Shown one piece after another: positions 62,518 to 64,000 of a stretch of DNA of 64,000 bases. The notes under the pieces are model-generated. The model made no database searches. It saw only the letters and a program-made list of their open reading frames with translations, and was not told where the DNA came from. Source of the stretch: Caulobacter endophyticus (GTDB taxonomy: Bacteria > Pseudomonadota > Alphaproteobacteria > Caulobacterales > Caulobacteraceae); contig NZ_QDKQ01000053.1 in the NCBI RefSeq assembly GCF_003116815.1, positions 1-64,000 of the forward strand, in the 5' to 3' direction. The position numbers and the translations under genes were made by a program. Position 1 is the first letter of the stretch; each line of letters begins with the position of its first letter.

Positions 62518-62699
62518 GAGGGCCCCAAAACGCACAAAAGACTAGAGTGGCGCGAGAAGGGAGGACCGGCTGTTAAAGAGCCAGAGAAGGTCGGTTTCGG
62601 ATGCGGCTGCTCAAGCCGGCCCTGGACCGCGACGTTGACGGCGGTATCGAGGTCACCTTTGCGCCGACGGGCGTGATTTGCATCATCAAGGGTCTGTAG
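62518..62699 (+). pseudogene. HWE histidine-kinase C-terminal fragment with one frameshift
   Basis: One frame reads EGPKTHKRLEWREKGGPAVKE and PEKVGFG (to about 62600), and the next frame continues at ATG 62601 as MRLLKPALDRDVDGGIEVTF and APTGVICIIKGL, then a stop. Together this is the ATP-binding end of HWE/HisKA_2 sensor kinases (WxExGGPxVxxPxxxGFGxrLlxxal-DxGGxxxxxfxPxGxxC). One missing base near 62600 explains the shift. The N-terminal kinase part is absent, so it is a relic. Alternatively a 32-aa ORF from 62601 might be translated, but nothing supports this. Confidence 0.8.
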
Positions 62700-62774
62700 G
62701 GGCCCTCTTGGTATAAGTTGACGCCTTCAAGAGCGCGCCGGGAACAGCTGCGCGGGCAATGCCGTTGCGGCGCA

Positions 62775-63614
62775 ATGGGCGATCTTCCGCGCAATATTCT
62801 TAAACCCGGCCCTCTTCGCAGTCTGCTGGAACGGATGGCCCGACTAGGCTATGCGGCCCGCGGCGCCGTCTATATCGGGTTGGGCTGCCTGGCCATGCTT
62901 GCGGCGCTTGATGTCGTACCCCGTGCACGTGGTGCTACGGCCATGCTGGCGGCGTGGGCCGCCTGGCCGCCGGGCGTCGTGCTCATCGCCATCGTCGCCG
63001 CAGGGCTGGCCGGGTTCGCCGCATGGCGAAGCTTGCAGGCGGTGTTCGACGCCGATCGGCACGGGAATTCACCCAAGGCTTTTGCCATCAGGGCGGGACA
63101 AGCGCTTAGCGGCGCGATCTATGCCGGCTTGGCCTGGTCGGCGCTGGAACTGCTCGACGAGATTGAAGACGTCGGAGAGGCCGACGAGGAGCAGACCGCC
63201 GACGCGACCGCCGCGGCCATACTGTCGTTGCCCTATGGCGACACATTGCTCCTGCTGGCCGGCGTCATGCTGATGGGCGCCGGTGTCGGAGGTATCGTCC
63301 AGGGGGTGATCCAGGACTTTGCCAAGCGCTTGGATTGTCGGCCGGTCACCTGCCGACGCCTCGTGCCGCTCGCGCGTTGCGGATATGTCGCCCGAGGCTC
63401 GACGACCCTGTTGGTTGGCTTGTTCTTTTCTATTGCCGGATTGCACGCGCGTGCCGGCGAGGCGCGAAGCTTGGGCGGCGCCCTGCAGTCGCTCGAAGCC
63501 CAGCCTTTGGGATCCTCGCTTCTGGGGCTGGTGGCGCTGGGCCTCGTCGCCTTCGGCGTGTTCGGCTTCGCCGAGGCGTTCTATCGACGCATAAGGCCGC
63601 CGGAGTTGGATTAG
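62775..63614 (+). CDS. DUF1206-family membrane protein
   Basis: 279 residues from ATG 62775; a TTG at 62718 in the same frame is possible. Six membrane helices are arranged in three similar pairs: LGYAARGAVYIGLGCLAMLA, RAGQALSGAIYAGLAWSAL and CGYVARGSTTLLVGLFFSIA open the three pairs with the (R)xGYxARGxxY-like repeat of DUF1206. Between pairs two and three there is an acidic loop (DEIEDVGEADEEQ). The function is unknown. Confidence 0.88.
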   Translation: MGDLPRNILKPGPLRSLLERMARLGYAARGAVYIGLGCLAMLAALDVVPRARGATAMLAAWAAWPPGVVLIAIVAAGLAGFAAWRSLQAVFDADRHGNSPKAFAIRAGQALSGAIYAGLAWSALELLDEIEDVGEADEEQTADATAAAILSLPYGDTLLLLAGVMLMGAGVGGIVQGVIQDFAKRLDCRPVTCRRLVPLARCGYVARGSTTLLVGLFFSIAGLHARAGEARSLGGALQSLEAQPLGSSLLGLVALGLVAFGVFGFAEAFYRRIRPPELD

Positions 63615-63811
63615 ATGCGCTTTGGAGCCCAGCCGTGATCGAGGTCTGGGTGGTCGCGGTATGGACCCTCGCCACAGGGGCGGGTGTTGACCAAAACGGA
63701 CACTTGCTGGCTACGGCGATTTGATTGCCCGGAATGGGCCGCCCAACGAACTTCGGTTTACGACCCGTCGGACCCTCTGGGACGGCTTTGTATAATCGAC
63801 GCTGCAGGGCG

Positions 63812-63840
63812 TTGACTCATCTCGATATATATCGAATATG
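63812..63840 (+). promoter_or_regulatory. Promoter with a 14-bp palindromic operator before the PadR gene
   Basis: TTGACT (63812-63817) is a near-consensus -35. The palindrome TCGATATATATCGA (63822-63835) lies between it and the -10-like AATATG (63835-63840). PadR regulators often bind such AT-rich palindromes, so autoregulation is likely. Confidence 0.7.
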
Positions 63841-63845
63841 GATCT

Positions 63846-64000
63846 ATGGCATCGAAACGCAAACCTTCAGCAGCGGCTCAGACACTGCTCGCGGCCTTCC
63901 TCGCAGGTCCGGCCAACTGGCGTTATGGCTACGATCTGACAAAGGAGACGAAAGTAGGCGCGGGCACGCTCTACCCTCTCCTTGATCGCTGGGCGCGTCA
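63846..64000 (+). CDS. PadR-family transcriptional regulator, N-terminal part (cut by window end)
   Basis: The frame from ATG 63846 reads 51 codons: MASKRKPSAAAQTLLAAFLA, GPANWRYGYDLTKETKVGAG and TLYPLLDRWAR. This is the PadR winged-helix start, with the typical YGYDL and the GTLYPLLDRW recognition part. It sits behind an AT-rich palindrome at a promoter. The rest is outside the window. Confidence 0.88.
   Translation, partial: MASKRKPSAAAQTLLAAFLAGPANWRYGYDLTKETKVGAGTLYPLLDRWAR

Noticed and set aside
1..64000. CRISPR arrays, rRNA genes and insertion sequences
   Set aside because: No spaced direct repeats, no rRNA sequence and no transposase gene were found by eye on either strand; the only mobile-element trace is the integrase fragment.

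Overview
The window is high-GC DNA with tightly packed genes, many TonB-dependent receptors, a NodT-type efflux operon, FecI/FecR signalling and an operon in the order of the holdfast genes hfsE-hfsF-hfsG-hfsH. This points to an alphaproteobacterium of the Caulobacter group; the assignment is an inference from gene content and style, since no marker gene such as rRNA is present.

Region 1 (1-5.6 kb, minus strand) is an overlapping operon of seven visible genes, cut by the window edge. It encodes a protein with two ribosomal-L7/L12-C-terminal-like repeats, a TPR-like protein, and four paralogues built on one shared module with no function I recognise. One paralogue has an OmpA-like peptidoglycan-binding domain inserted in the module and has no signal peptide. 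This is my best candidate for an undescribed system. Region 2 (5.8-14.9 kb) is a beta-glucoside/glucan utilisation locus: sugar MFS porter, LacI regulator with a perfect 16-bp operator palindrome, TonB receptor, GH3 and GH30 enzymes. Region 3 (15.0-20.8 kb) is a FecI-type sigma factor, FecR, an STN-domain TonB receptor and a secreted histidine acid phosphatase, probably a phytate or organophosphate scavenging set. Region 4 (20.9-25.9 kb) is an EmrAB-NodT efflux operon divergent from a TetR gene, with two inverted repeats between them. Region 5 (26-45 kb) is a catabolic cluster: isochorismatase-fold hydrolase, class III CoA transferase, HyuA/HyuB, a TonB receptor broken by one in-frame TGA, HMG-CoA lyase, a Rieske oxygenase with a serine hydrolase and a propeller-type protein, a TetR regulator, a second (intact) TonB receptor and an MFS porter. 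Its substrate cannot be read from the sequence.

Region 6 (45-53.4 kb, minus strand) groups a glycosyltransferase, an amylo-1,6-glucosidase-like enzyme, a GH15 enzyme, otsB, otsA and ku, which suggests trehalose/alpha-glucan metabolism and stress survival. Region 7 (53.4-61.2 kb) carries envelope genes (L,D-transpeptidase, DUF882 peptidase, a small membrane protein), the hfsEFGH-like operon and tRNA-Ser(GCU). Region 8 (61.2-64 kb) lies directly 3' of that tRNA and holds decayed pieces: an integrase fragment and a frameshifted HWE histidine-kinase tail, mixed with small intact genes (YjbR-like, ABM-like, DUF1206-like) and a PadR-type regulator cut by the window end. Long open frames opposite the real genes are products of the high GC3 and were left out.
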